This document shows, piece after piece, positions 43,094-54,700 of a DNA stretch of 64,000 nucleotides. Origin of the DNA: Takashimella koratensis (Eukaryota > Basidiomycota > Tremellomycetes > Trichosporonales > Tetragoniomycetaceae); assembly GCA_003116875.1 (NCBI GenBank), contig BCKT01000011.1, positions 1-64,000 on the forward strand, given 5' to 3'. A program made the position numbers and the translations under genes. Within the stretch, counting starts at the first letter, position 1. Each line of letters starts with the position of its first letter. A model generated the notes under the pieces. It was not told where the DNA came from and did no database searches. It saw only the letters and a program-made list of their open reading frames with translations.

Positions 43094-45918
43094 TCATTTG
43101 GCACTGAGTACCTTCTTCACTTCGTCTGAATCGCTCACGGGCAAGGCACACGATCCATTCTCACAGACTCTCAACCCAGGTTCTGCCATTCCTTTGTCGA
43201 TCAGCGCCTTGACTACCGGGTTGAGCTGGGCGAGGGCTTCCGGAGGGTTGGCTGGGTCTACGCGGATGACAATGGTGTTCGGCGCGTATGACGCGTGGAT
43301 GGAGGCGAGAATCGGCTCGGCCCCCTCTGTTGGTCCCGTGACGATGAACTGCGACGAAGGTCAGCGATTGAGATGATAGTTGTTCTCTTTCGTCGCGTGA
43401 AGCTCCACTCACCTCTCTGTACCCTCTGTGTTTATCGACCAACGCACTGACCGCCGCTCCTAGTGCAAACGGCACCTTCTCCACCTGTCCTTGTACCGCC
43501 TTAACCGTCTCTCCAAACCTCTCTGCATACTCCTCTCCCTTCCCACTCCCTACTAATAGCTCCAACCTTGCCAGATTCCTCAAACTGATCGAGGTAGCAC
43601 ATGGTTCTGCCCCATCTTGGTCGTCTTTCAGCCTGACAAGAACGTGGGGATCAGGAGCGGAGGAAAAGTAGCCTTTACCCTGGTCGTCCCAGAAGAGCTC
43701 GTCTTGTCGGGTTTGAAGAGTGACAGCGAGGGAAATGAGGGAATCGTCGCCTGTGGATGTATACAAGTCGAGTAAACCTTGGATGAGGAACGCGTAGTCT
43801 TCCGTTTGACCAAAGGGTCCACGACCGTCTCGGAAGCTGCGATACAGAGTGCGCGAGGACGAATCCCACATTTCTTTCCGAACAAAGGCAACGATCCCTT
43901 CCGCAGCGGTCTGACAGCGCTGAGCGAACTCAGGATCAGGAATAGCGACGGAGGCTTTTGCCAAAGCACTGAGCATGAGCCCATTCCATGAGGTCAGGAT
44001 CTACTCTCGGTCAGTGAACCGAACGAGGAATGTGGTGATGGTACAAGGGAGACGTCGACGACTCACCTTGTCGTCGAGACCAGGGCGTTCCCGCGTAGCA
44101 TCTCTGTGCTTCTTGAGCTCCGCACAAGCCGCGGCGACCTTACACTCCACCTCATTTGGTGAGATCCCAAACTTGGCAGCCGTCTCTTCCGCCGAGTGCG
44201 CTTGGTACAAGATGTTCTTGTCGGGTCAGCAACCGTCATAAGCCTCAATCACCTGCTACCACTACCATCAATAGCTTGTACCCACCTTTCCTGTCATCTC
44301 GCCATGCGAGTCGTGTCTCGGATCCACGTTTCCACCCACCTTGATCCCAAAGAACCACCCCACAACATCTGCGTCTTGCACCACCTCATCCACCTCTTTT
44401 TTGTCCCAGACATAGAAAGCGCCTTCGCGTTTATGTGCACCTGATGAAGGAGCCGAGTCTGCGTCTTCGGCCGAGTAAAAGCCGCCGAGGGGAGAAAGGA
44501 GGTCACGTAGGACGTAGGTGAGGATATCGGATGCAAGGGAGATACAAAGGTTCCGGTCCGTAGGGGAGATAGTCGGGAGGCGGGCAAAGTCAAGCGCCGC
44601 GGAACAGAGCTGGGCCTGGTCGTACTGTTGTCTCCTTAGCCAGATTCTTTGTTATCGCCGCGATTAGATAGCTTGCAATACATTCACTACTCACCAACAT
44701 CTTCTCGAAATGAGGAACGATCCACCTCTCATCAACACTATACCTCGCGACTCCACCCCCTACCCAATCCCTTATCCCACCCTTCCATATAGCGCGCAAC
44801 ATCGCTACTCCCATCTTCACCGCTTCCTCTCTTCCGTCGAGAGTCACACCCCCAGACTCATCGTTGTCAGCTTCAGACCTGGGGGGAGAAGGGAGCGAAG
44901 CAAGTCGAAGGAGAGGTTCGAGAGTCAGACTGCAGCTAGGGAACTTGGGACCAGTCGATCGCGGGCCGGAAGGTGAGAAACCACCGTATCGCGGGTCGTG
45001 CGTTTTCAACAAATGTACCAGGATCTTATCGAGCAAAGCTGGTGGGTCAATCTGCTCCAGCGCCGTTGGCTCGTCCTGAACACAGATAGGTATCAGCTCC
45101 CGTGACGTAAAGCGACAGTATCGATAACTGGACTCACCTCAACGGACATGGTTCGAAGCATCCCGATAACCCTCGCACCCATCTCTTCACACTTGGATTG
45201 ATCATCTTCCCACAGTTCCTGAACACGTATGAGGAGACCCTTGAACTGAGCTCGGGGGAAGTATGTCCCCGCGAAGAACGGCTCGAGCTTGGGCGTGAGA
45301 ACTGGTGTTGTCAACATTAGCTACTCTCGGCTCACTGGAGCAGTTAAGTGACTCTGATACGGGGTTTATCACTCTACTTACACACGGACAAGGGCCATCC
45401 TCCACCTCCCTGCGTCATCTGAAGATAGGTCATATACAACTTGTCCACATCCGGTCTCTCCTCTCTGTCAACCTTGATGTTCACGAAATACTTGTTCATG
45501 ATCTCGGCGACACCGGGATCTTCGAAAGATTCGTGGGCGAGGACATGACACCAGTGACATGCCGAGTAGCCAGATGAGAGGAATATGGGCCGGTTGAGAG
45601 ATTGGCCGAGGGTGACGGTTGCGGGAGTGAATTCTTGCCACTACATGAGTCAGCAAGGTGGTGTAAATTGATCAGGAGGAGGGAGAGGCGCATGAGGATT
45701 GCGTTTCGGCTCACAGCAACTGGGTTGTCCTTGTGTTGTAGGAGGTACGGCGACTTGGCCTTGGCCAAGACATTGACGAGCTCAGCGGGCGCTTCAGTCG
45801 ACATGGTGCGGGAAAGAACACGGGTCGGGACGAGTCGAGTTTGGTGCACAGAGGGGCGTAGGGCAGTGTGAAGGAGAATGTGAGAGGGGGAAGCGAATCT
45901 TGCAAAGGAGATGCGCAT
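43094..45918 (-). CDS. YyaL/SPATA20-like thioredoxin-domain protein
   Basis: Conserved protein with an N-terminal thioredoxin-like domain and a C-terminal alpha/alpha barrel like N-acylglucosamine 2-epimerases (bacterial YyaL, animal SPATA20). Marks: [16 protein letters not shown] at the start of the domain; [20 protein letters not shown] with the CxxC-type pair; [64 protein letters not shown]; and [19 protein letters not shown]. Nearly all the family's landmark blocks are present. I chose the ATG at 45918, since [20 protein letters not shown] is Arg/Ser-rich and acid-free like a mitochondrial presequence; a later ATG ([10 protein letters not shown]) would give a cytosolic form. About nine introns; about 790 residues. 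The biochemical role of the family is poorly known. Confidence 0.88.
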
Positions 45919-46399
45919 GAGGTCGCTGGGGACGCCGAGATGGATGAAGGAGAGAGAGAGAGATGGTCGAAATGGAGACGCGGAGTGGAGAAATCGGTTA
46001 CCGTCATCAAAGTGGAGGCAAAAAGTGGAGGTCATTTTTCAACCGGAGAACCGGTGATGAGTGGCAAATAGAACGCCGGAGGCTAGTTTCCCTGCCGTCG
46101 TCCTCTGCCAGCAGCAGTCACCTTGCCCAGACCTCTCCCGCTATCCCAATCCCGAAGACATAAAATCGACACCGAGTCCAAGTCAAAGTCGGAGTTGATC
46201 TACCCTTGGACAGTGACATACGACCAACAACCAGATTTCAACGACAGATCGACCAGTCACGTTTCAAGTTGCTATCCCTTTTTTTTTTTCTTTTGGCGAG
46301 CGTACGACTCCATTTTGTCTCTCTGACAATTCCTTCCTCAACACCTACCTCGACGACACGTTTGGTCCCAACCACCATGTCTGCAGGGACTTCAAGGAC
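45919..46399. other. Divergent intergenic region, 0.48 kb
   Basis: Promoter side of the YyaL-like gene (a short GA repeat lies at 45950-45962) and possibly of the small ORF at 46400. A run of T at about 46280 precedes a CT-rich leader. An ATG at 46377 opens an 18-codon frame overlapping the 46400 start. Confidence 0.4.
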
Positions 46400-46597
46400 A
46401 TGCCCCCACCGGCATCAACTGAGATGGACTTGACCCCGGCGCCTCAGCAGGACCATTCGGTTCTGGAAGACCTGATCGAAGACGTCACGATCACGACAGA
46501 GCCGCTCTCCGAAACGTGGACTGACGAAAAGAAACTGGACCACCTTCTCACCCTCATCGACTTTGCCATGTTCTTCCAGAATACGACCGACGCTTGA
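46400..46597 (+). CDS. Possible small acidic protein (65 aa)
   Basis: Sixty-five codons, MPPPASTEMDLTPAPQQDHS and onward, ending DFAMFFQNTTDA. The codon use is strongly GC3-biased like the neighbouring real genes (GAC, CTC, GTC, ATC), which argues for true coding. The middle (EDLIEDVTITTEPLSETWTD) is acidic and the C-terminal part could form one helix (KKLDHLLTLIDFAMFF). No family recognised. A short frame from the ATG at 46377 overlaps its start in another frame. It could instead be an exon of a larger gene. Confidence 0.4.
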   Translation: MPPPASTEMDLTPAPQQDHSVLEDLIEDVTITTEPLSETWTDEKKLDHLLTLIDFAMFFQNTTDA

Positions 46598-47148
46598 CAG
46601 TCCAGAACGATTACATTTGCATTCCTGCTCATACCCAACCAAATCAGAAAGCAAGCTTACCGAGAAACGATGTCGAAGGAGGACGAGAACGAGAACGAGC
46701 GGTTCGGGTTTCAATCGGGGCGACAGGCGAGGGAGGAAACGAGGGACATGCGGGGCTTGGGATCGGAGAGGTGCATTCTTCGCGACATTGAAGTTGGCGT
46801 ACTTTGTCAATATGTCAGATCTGGGGAGCCGGGTTTCATGTAGCTTTTGATACGATCTTTCGCATCCTAACACATGAAACCCTTGGTCCAAGCATTGGCC
46901 TCGCCTCCACTCTGACTGCTATTCTAAGGCGCGGTTAAATCGTCCGGGACAATCGGCGTCGGCTCCGACCGGGCCCTTGGTTGGTTGGATGTTCGTCACT
47001 TGACGCCATTTAACAGCTCGTCCTTAGTCATCTATCCAGGTCTCATCTCACATCTCCCTCTTCTTCATCACTGTCTATCCACCTCATTCACTTCCTCTTC
47101 CCACTTGACTCGCTTCGCTTTACCCACTCTACCAACGTCGCCGTCGCC
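46598..47148. other. Intergenic, 0.55 kb
   Basis: No supported gene. The last 120 bases are CT-rich leader of the dehydrogenase gene. Confidence 0.4.
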
Positions 47149-48424
47149 ATGAGTCAGAAGAAACAGACTACACGCAAGACGACGGGTGGACACCCACCTC
47201 GTCTTTTCCCTTCTTCCACATCCACCACCACCTCTTCCCTCTCTCCTCCCGAGTTACCCCGTATCGCCGTGTTGGACGACTACCACCACTTTGCCCCAAC
47301 TTTCCTCTCCCGACTTTGTGCTCCTCCGGGCTCTTCATCCCCTACTTTACCCGTCGACTTTACCGTATTCGACAACACTATCCTCCCCACGACTCCAGAA
47401 GGTATCGACGCCCTCGTTGCGCGGCTCGAGCCGTATACTGTCTTGGTGACGATGAGAGAGAGGACACCGCTAAGGAGGGTGGTGTTGGAGAGGTTGCCGA
47501 ATTTGGAGATTATTTTGACAACGGGCATGAGGAACTTGGGGATTGATATGGATGCCTGCAAGGAGTTGGGGATCACGGTTACGGGTACGCCGAATGCCAC
47601 TACCAAGTGAGTTAAGCCGGCCGGGTAGTCAAGAGGACGACATGAGGCGTTCAAGCGCGTAGCTGGTGGTAGTCACCATTCAAGCTAACGTATGCTCTAC
47701 CAGACCTGGGGCGCCGTCCGACTTCAACGCGACCGTTCAACACACCTTTGCTCTCCTCTTCGGAATCGTCAACAACATCCCTCGTGACCACGCTCTTCTC
47801 GCTTCGGGCTCATGGCTCCGTGCGTCTCCTTTGAACACCTTCATCGGCGGCCAGACCCTGGGTATCATTGGTCTCGGGAAACTCGGGACGGGTGTGGCTC
47901 GGATCGCGCACGTTGCGTTTGGGATGAAGATTGTCGCTTGGTCCGAGAACCTCACGCAGGAGAAAGCGGATGCAGCGGGTGCAGCAAGTGGATTGCAGCC
48001 AGGGACGTTCAAGGCCGTGTCCAAGGATGAACTGTTCAAGGTCTCCGATATCGTCTCGGTTCATGTAGTCCTCTCCGATCGAACAAGGGATTTGATCACC
48101 AAAGTCGATTTGGAGAAAATGAAGCCCAGTTCGTTCCTCGTCAATACGGCGCGTGGACCGATCGTTAATGAAGGAGACCTGTTGGAGGTCTTGGAGAAGG
48201 GGAAGATAAGAGGCGCGGCACTGGACGTGTTCGATGCCGAACCGCTGCCGTTGGACTCAAAGTGGCGTACGACGAAATGGGGGGAAGGAGGGAGGAGCGA
48301 GGTTGTGTTTACCCCTCACGCAGGGTACTCGTATGGAGAGCATATGGAGTGGATGTGGGAGAACACGGTGGTGAATCTACAAGCGCTTATCGATGGTAAG
48401 GATGTTCAGTGGGAACTGAAGTAG
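47149..48424 (+). CDS. D-isomer-specific 2-hydroxyacid dehydrogenase
   Basis: NAD(P)-dependent oxidoreductase of the D-2-hydroxyacid dehydrogenase family (3-phosphoglycerate, glycerate or formate dehydrogenase fold). Two exons joined by one intron near 47,608-47,703. The first exon has a Ser/Thr-rich start MSQKKQTTRKTTGG, then RIAVLDDYHHFAP and TMRERTPLRRVVLERLPNLE. The second has the Rossmann motif GQTLGIIGLGKLGTGVAR, the catalytic Arg in LVNTARGPIVNEGDL, the Glu in ALDVFDAEPLP, and the His in VVFTPHAGYSYGE. The Arg-Glu-His set is complete, so it should be active. About 390 residues, cytosolic. Substrate not decidable. Confidence 0.9.
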
Positions 48425-48745
48425 GTCAGGGAAAGCAGGATCAGCTGCGGCATCCCAGGACGGTCCTGAGGTTGGGCATGGAAAAGAAGTGGGCGCTTTG
48501 ATTGACGTCGACAGTGGATTACGGTCTGATCTGGTAGGCTTGATGGAAAGGTAGAATGAGAAACTGTGCATAAATCGTATCAAGACGTGGACATACGGAC
48601 AGAGCGATGAATGAGGCGTTAGACTATGAATAGTGAGAGAAGAGTCATTGATCTACGGACTGGATTGCGGATTCTGCACACATGGGAGCGAGACTGGTCA
48701 AGACTGATCAAGACGATTTGTACCTCAAGGACTTGTGCGCCCCCC
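48425..48745. other. Convergent intergenic region, 0.32 kb
   Basis: 3' flanks of the dehydrogenase and the pirin. Nothing else seen. Confidence 0.4.
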
Positions 48746-49923
48746 TTACGCGTCCATCTCAAAGAGGACCAGCTCGCCCACCTTCTTCCCCACGTTCTCA
48801 ACAGTAACCACGTCCCCTGTCTGGGCCCCATTCACAAACCAGCCATCACCTTCACCGAGGACCTGTTCTTTCCCGCCAAGGCTGACTTTGACGAGGGCGC
48901 CCTTCTCGCCGTCGGTAGGGGCGGCGCGGGTGTTGTAACCCGAGGTCTGGACGAGTTGGGCGTAGAAGAGCTTGCCGTTGGGTAAGGCGGTAGATGGAGA
49001 GGAGCGGAAACGGGGTTTTAGAGTGTGGGTGAGGGTGGTGGATGGGGAGAGGAGGGTCGCGTAGAAGTGAAGAGAGGAGTTGATCTAGACATGGTCAGCA
49101 GAGGTCAAGAAAATGGAAGAGGGAGGAAGAGGGAAAACTCACAGGGGAGGGACCGGTGCCCTCGCGCTCGTCAGAGACACCAGGCGAACCAGCGGGTGCG
49201 ACAATCTCGACAATCTTGTCCTTCTTCTCCTCGTCGGTGAAGTGACTAGAATGGGTTAGTAAGTCTGTTAAGTGATCGGACCAGGTGGAGATAATATGTG
49301 GAGGGGTAGCTCACCGGGTGTAGTAAGTCGGCTTCAGGCCACGCTCATAAGGCATCGCCCAGATCTGGAGGAAATGAACCTCCTTCTCCTTGTTATCGTT
49401 GTACTCGGAATGACGAATCCCAGTTCCTCCAATAGTCATCTGAACATCACCGCGAACCATGGTCTCGACGTTGCCCATGGAGTCCTTGTGAGAGAGTTCG
49501 CCAGAGACAATGTAGGACCAGATGTTGGCTTCGCGGTGAGGGTGGGTGGGGAAGCCGGTCGATGGCTGGGTGGGTTAGTAGGTGTTCGCTAATGATGAGA
49601 CAGAAAAGGGAGGAGGAGCGGGAAGTGCTACAGGACGGCAGGAAGTAGATATGGCAAGATGGGAAGGATGTGAAGGGAGTTTGGGAGCAAGGTGTCAGCA
49701 ACCAGATACTCACGTCAACTCGGTCCTCGTTGATGACTCGGAGACAGCCAAACGACTCAAAGCTCGGGTCGTAGTAGTCTGCGAAGGAGAATGTGTGGAA
49801 GGTCTTGAGCCAGCCGTGGTTGGCACCACCTCTGGTCTGGCTGGGTCGGAAGAGGGCGCGGATGTTGGCAAAGTGTTCTGTCCCAGCGGCAGCGGCGGGG
49901 GCGGCGGGGGCGGTAGCTGCCAT
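48746..49923 (-). CDS. Pirin family protein
   Basis: Bicupin of the pirin family, a metal-binding protein that in various organisms acts as a transcription cofactor or quercetin dioxygenase. The metal-binding His/Glu set is seen in [38 protein letters not shown] and [13 protein letters not shown]. The second cupin has [20 protein letters not shown] and ends LVLFEMDA; the stop is at 48746-48748. I chose the ATG at 49923 ([14 protein letters not shown]), close to the usual start. The frame is open upstream to another ATG at 50277 and would add about 118 residues including a hydrophobic segment, [14 protein letters not shown], and an Arg/Ser-rich stretch, so an organelle-targeted longer form is possible. 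Three short introns. Confidence 0.85.
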
Positions 49924-51151
49924 GGTGGTTGATGCGCGAGAAGCGAGAGGGTAGGTGAGACCGGTGAGTGATGGGAACGAGGTAGCCGCGCGGCGGGCGG
50001 TAGTGATCAGTTGAGGTCGGAAAATGATGGCAGCGATCGCGAGGGCGATGGCGAGGATGAAGCGGAGAGACGGAATGGTGGGTGCTTTGACCTGGAGGTG
50101 AGTGATTTGAAGTTGATGAGATGAGAGTGAGTGTGAGAACTGGGCTGTTCTTTGGGAGTCGATGGAGATGGACACTGGGAAGAGATGGGGTTTATATAGT
50201 TTTTGGTCAAGGAAGAACGGGGATGGATGATGAGCAAGGGATGCGAATGCTGACCAATGGATCCGAGGTGCTGACATGAACCCCTACACCTTGAATTACC
50301 CTGCTTGCTCACTGGCTTACAGAGCTCGCTCACGATCATGACCTATCCGTGGGAGACTGATCCCTCAAAGTAGCAATAAATCACATCAGAATCCCGGGGC
50401 TCCGGATGTCACCAGTGGTCAAAGATTGCCGCTTTGGGTAGTGCAGTTCCCATGGATTCGTGAATGCTGCCAGGAGCAAGACGGCGTTTCCGGCCTCCTG
50501 GCCGAGGACGGAGGGAGGGAGGTCCTGCTGGGTCTGTCTAGAAGCGACGACGAGGTGGGAGAGTGGCCGAGAAGACAACAAGGGGCGGAGACGTGATGAC
50601 TACGATTGGGCTTTCGAGGCGTTGTTGCCATTGGGGTTATGGCGAGGATGGACACGGTCAGCTCGTGTCTGAGGAAGGAGTACATGTTGCTATGATGAAG
50701 GCAGGATGACACATGAAGCCCACGAGCATGACCGTCGTCCGACAAGGAGGATACATAGCCGCAGCGTCTAGCAGATGTTTCGAACGAGTGGATTGGTAGC
50801 AAGTAGGGAGGCCAGACTGAGCGCTTCGTTGCTAAGACGGTGAGAACAACCACCATCACGCAAGATAGCGAGGCTGCCTGGTCAACTATCGTCTCGTACC
50901 CACCTAGTCTGCGGGAACGGGGACTGCGACAGTGTCCAAACGAACCTGTACCTATCCTGGCCAAACACGGTCCACGGCTGCGGCGGCCAGGTGTCTATAG
51001 TACACGTCTGTACGTATACCTCTTACCCTACCTTGCGGTACCTGCTGTTATGCTCTCGGTCCCATTCGCCGTTCAGATCTTGATTCCCATCCTCTCATCG
51101 CTGCCCATCGCATGCCAGCCGGACACTTGGTGTCAAAGCTGCCCGCTCGAC

Positions 51152-51186
<35 letters not shown>

Positions 51187-51761
51187 TACCTGAGTCTCCA
51201 CTCCCGCTCTGTCTGTCTCTGGCTCCCCGCGCGACGCGTCGGGTTGTTGTTTATGGATTTTTGGGTGGGTATTTCTTTTCCTACTTTTTTCCGCGGGGTG
51301 GTCAGTCCCTGAGTCTCAGACAGAGTGGCCGTCGTCCCGCGTCGACTTGACCGTGCTGAGACAGTCAATCCTGCACCTGCACGATGGGAACGATGTACTA
51401 GGGTACAGTCAGGTCTCAGGTGGGGAGGGAGGTGGGGAGTGGGGAATGGGAAGAGGGGGAAGGGGGAGGTGCATCGGGTAGACAGACTTGACCTAGGTTA
51501 TGGACAGATGTGATCAGCGCGTGGATGCACAACTTTGGTTTGAGCTTTACACCATCTTCATCGCCGTCCAAGTCACTAGGGTCACCACGACGACTTTGAC
51601 GACAGCATCGACGACGACGAGCTACGGTGACCACGGATCTCTTGTGACATCCCACATCCCACGTCACGTCCCACAGACCGCATACCGCAGTTGCAACGTT
51701 GCTGTGCCCCCTCCACACCGCCACGAGATCGATCTCTCATCACTCCACCGCCTGAAACACC
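49924..51761. other. Divergent intergenic region, 1.84 kb
   Basis: Promoters of the pirin and the Munc13-like gene. A TGGC microsatellite lies at 51153-51186. Frames such as 50419-50964 minus lack motifs. No gene is supported beyond the possible pirin N-terminal extension at 49924-50277. Confidence 0.45.
51153..51186. repeat. TGGC tetranucleotide microsatellite
   Basis: About eight and a half uninterrupted copies of TGGC, 34 bases. Likely polymorphic between strains. Confidence 0.9.
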
Positions 51762-54700
51762 ATGTCGGCGCGTTCTCAATACTCTTCCTCTCCATCCTCT
51801 CACTCTCACTACACTCGCGCATCCCAACTCCCTCCAAGCCCAACCCACTCCTCTCCCCCCGTCTCTATCCCGCCTCCACCGATCCCCGTCCGCTCACTTA
51901 GCGCGTCAACCACTACCTCCGGGTCCGGGAGCTACCAACCTCCCTCTGGGTCCTCATACCACTCGAGCTCTGCCTCTCCTGCCGCGATATCCGCGTCGCC
52001 CTCAGCATCCGCGTCGTCCTACTTCCCGTCCACGGCGGCCGCTTGTCCTTCGGCAACGTCGGCACGCAGCTCGCCCAGGATCAACACGGGCGCAGGTCCC
52101 ATGTCGCCCCCGATGGCTCAGGCGAGGTCCAACCCGGGCTCAGCGACGAGTACCCCACGCGAACGCCAGGACAGAGGACAAGGGCTCGCCGATGAGATTG
52201 ACAAGTGGGGGTACCAATACTCTCTGCGTGTTGCTGCTCTACAGCAGCACCTTCTCAACCCCCCACCCCCTCCTTCCCCCTCCCCGAGCGTCGACACCTT
52301 CTCCACCCCTGCCTCCCTCCCTTCGCCCCGCCTCGACGGGACCTCGCCCAACGGCTCCAAGCTCTCCTTCTCCGCGTTCACTCCCAAGTCCCGCGGCGGT
52401 GGTCAGGGCGACGACGACGCCCCTCTCCCCTCCCCCTCCAGCGGCGGTTCCACACCGGGGTTAACCCCCTCAAGCCGACGTAAATCGTCGGGCTTCCTTC
52501 GACTCGGCAAGGACAAGGATGACGGCGTCAAGCTGCCCAAGGAGTTCCTCATGGAGTTCTGGGGAGTCCTCGCGGCAGAGGATGGAGATACCGGATGGAA
52601 ACAGGCAGTTGGAGGGTTCCTCGCGCTGGTTACCAAGAAGGGAACCAAGACGGGTTCGGGTTTGAACATGCGTGAGATCCCCACGCTGCTTGAGAGTGAG
52701 TCGCGAGTCAATACCCTCTTCAACCCACGCTCTGGGTCACCCGCAACTAACCCTTCCCAGCATTCACAACCTGCGTACCTCCGCAAGGGCCCAACTGTGC
52801 CCCTATCCACAACCACCAAACCCACCTTCTCCAACTTCTCTACTCTTTCCTCCCTCGCTCTGCCTACTTCTCAGTCACCGAGCGCGCGCAGTCTGAGAAG
52901 GACCGCGACCTGGTCTTCCGCATTCGAGCCGAACTCCAATCGTACATGCTGAACCCACCGGAACCGGCTCCTCCCCTCCCTGGACGAGGAAGCCCCGCGA
53001 CTACGCCCGATCTCCGCGCCAGCCCTAACAGCCCTGCAGCGAGCAAGCTCGCTTCGCCGATCGGGATGGGAAGGCCGGGTGGGGAAGAGGGAGTTAGGAG
53101 GAAACCAAGCCCTTCGTACCTTGCTACAGAGGCTTTGGGGGAGATTGTAGAGACCGTCGGGCATGTATGGGGAGTCCCTCGTGACGTCCTCGAACGCGAC
53201 TACGCAGGCATCAAGCGCTACGGCTCCCTCGAGAAGGTATGTGCATTGCTTACATTGGTGATACCCTAGCTGACCCGGTTCACTGCAGTACTACCACGAC
53301 GACCTGCGCCGTGCGCTCGCCGTGCTCTCGGCGCTTCCGCCCCCACTCACCACCTCACAACGCCAGCGTCAATCGTGGCTGACCCAAGCTGCTCGCGAAC
53401 TCGCCAACATCTTCCCTGACCTATCCACCTCTGATGCCGTCGATACCTCCGCTGCACCATTTTACTCCCCTCCGAGGAAATACGATGTCCTCAACCGACT
53501 TGCCGCGAGGGCGACGGAACCATACCCTTCTCAGTCCCAGGCGAGGGGCAGGGAACTCGTCGAGCGCTGCAGGATCCTTTGGGGTGTCGAGTCGAGGCGC
53601 GAGCGAGAGGCGGAATTGGCGGGGGTGGTCCAACGCTGGAAAGAGTGTATTGGATCTCGCGAGGAAGTCGAGTGGGCCCGCCGACTCGCTGAAAGCGCAA
53701 GGGATGTCACGTCGTCCCTCCCCGCTGGGGAAGCGCTTTCCCCTCCCCTCGAAGATGCACTCAACCGTTGCTTGGAGTTACTGCACGATTCCGCGCTCAC
53801 AATCTTCCCGACCACCGACGTCCCTCCTCGTCCTCCCAACGCGTCGGCAGTTCTCATACTCCGCGCCATCTCGCCGTCGATCTTGGCAAGCGACCGCATG
53901 AGGTCAGCGCTCTCCGACACGTCCGACGAGGTCCAGGGCGCAGCGGTGGGAGAGTACGTCATGGCTGTTGGTCAAATGACAGGCGGGCTGGGAGGTAACG
54001 AGGTTGGCGTGTATAAGGGTGAGAATGGGAAAGACGCGGTCATTGAGGGTTTCGAGAGGGTCGCGAGGTGGATTCAGACAGAGGTGGTGAATGTCCAGAA
54101 AGTATGGGGCAAGGGACTCGGCAGGTGAGTGACGGAAGCAAGCCCGGGAAGGCTGGATAGTATGCGTCGCGGACTGGAGGTGTGAGAGATGAATACTGAC
54201 GAAGAGCAGCGCGTTCAACCCAGCTGCACTCATCATCGCCAAGCAACTCCCTTTGTTCCTTGCCGAGCTCCAAGTCCTCGACAGCGTCAAGGGCGCAGCG
54301 TCCGACGTATTCCAGCTGTACGACACCACGGCCAAGCTCTTAGGAATGTGGGAAGACCTCTGCCCCGGGTAAGTCGATGTATCCACACTTTATCCAGTCT
54401 CAATATCAGCGAGGGTGGGATGCTGACAATGACGGGTCTGGCAGTACCGAGCACGGGTTTGAGATTGACGCGTTCTTCGAGCCTCACGTCCTGGCTTGGC
54501 TGAAAGAGACCGAGACGAACGACGTACAACAATGGGTATCCCGCGCTGTCGGGATGGACAGTGTGAGTATCTCACCGAGCTCGACATGGTGGTTTTTGGG
54601 AGAGTGATGAGAGGGAGAATCGTTACTGACATGATTCAGTGGGTGCCCGAGGGCGAGAACAAGCACTCTCAGTCCGTTATCGATCTGTTCGAGTTTATTC

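Noticed and set aside
52690..52760. Apparent frameshift in the Munc13-like gene, where the first frame reads into a stop
   Set aside because: An intron with GTGAGT donor and CCCAG acceptor carries one base (phase 1) and rejoins the family-like frame TFTTCVPPQ...HLLQLLYSFLPRSAYFSVTER in parts; no frameshift is needed.
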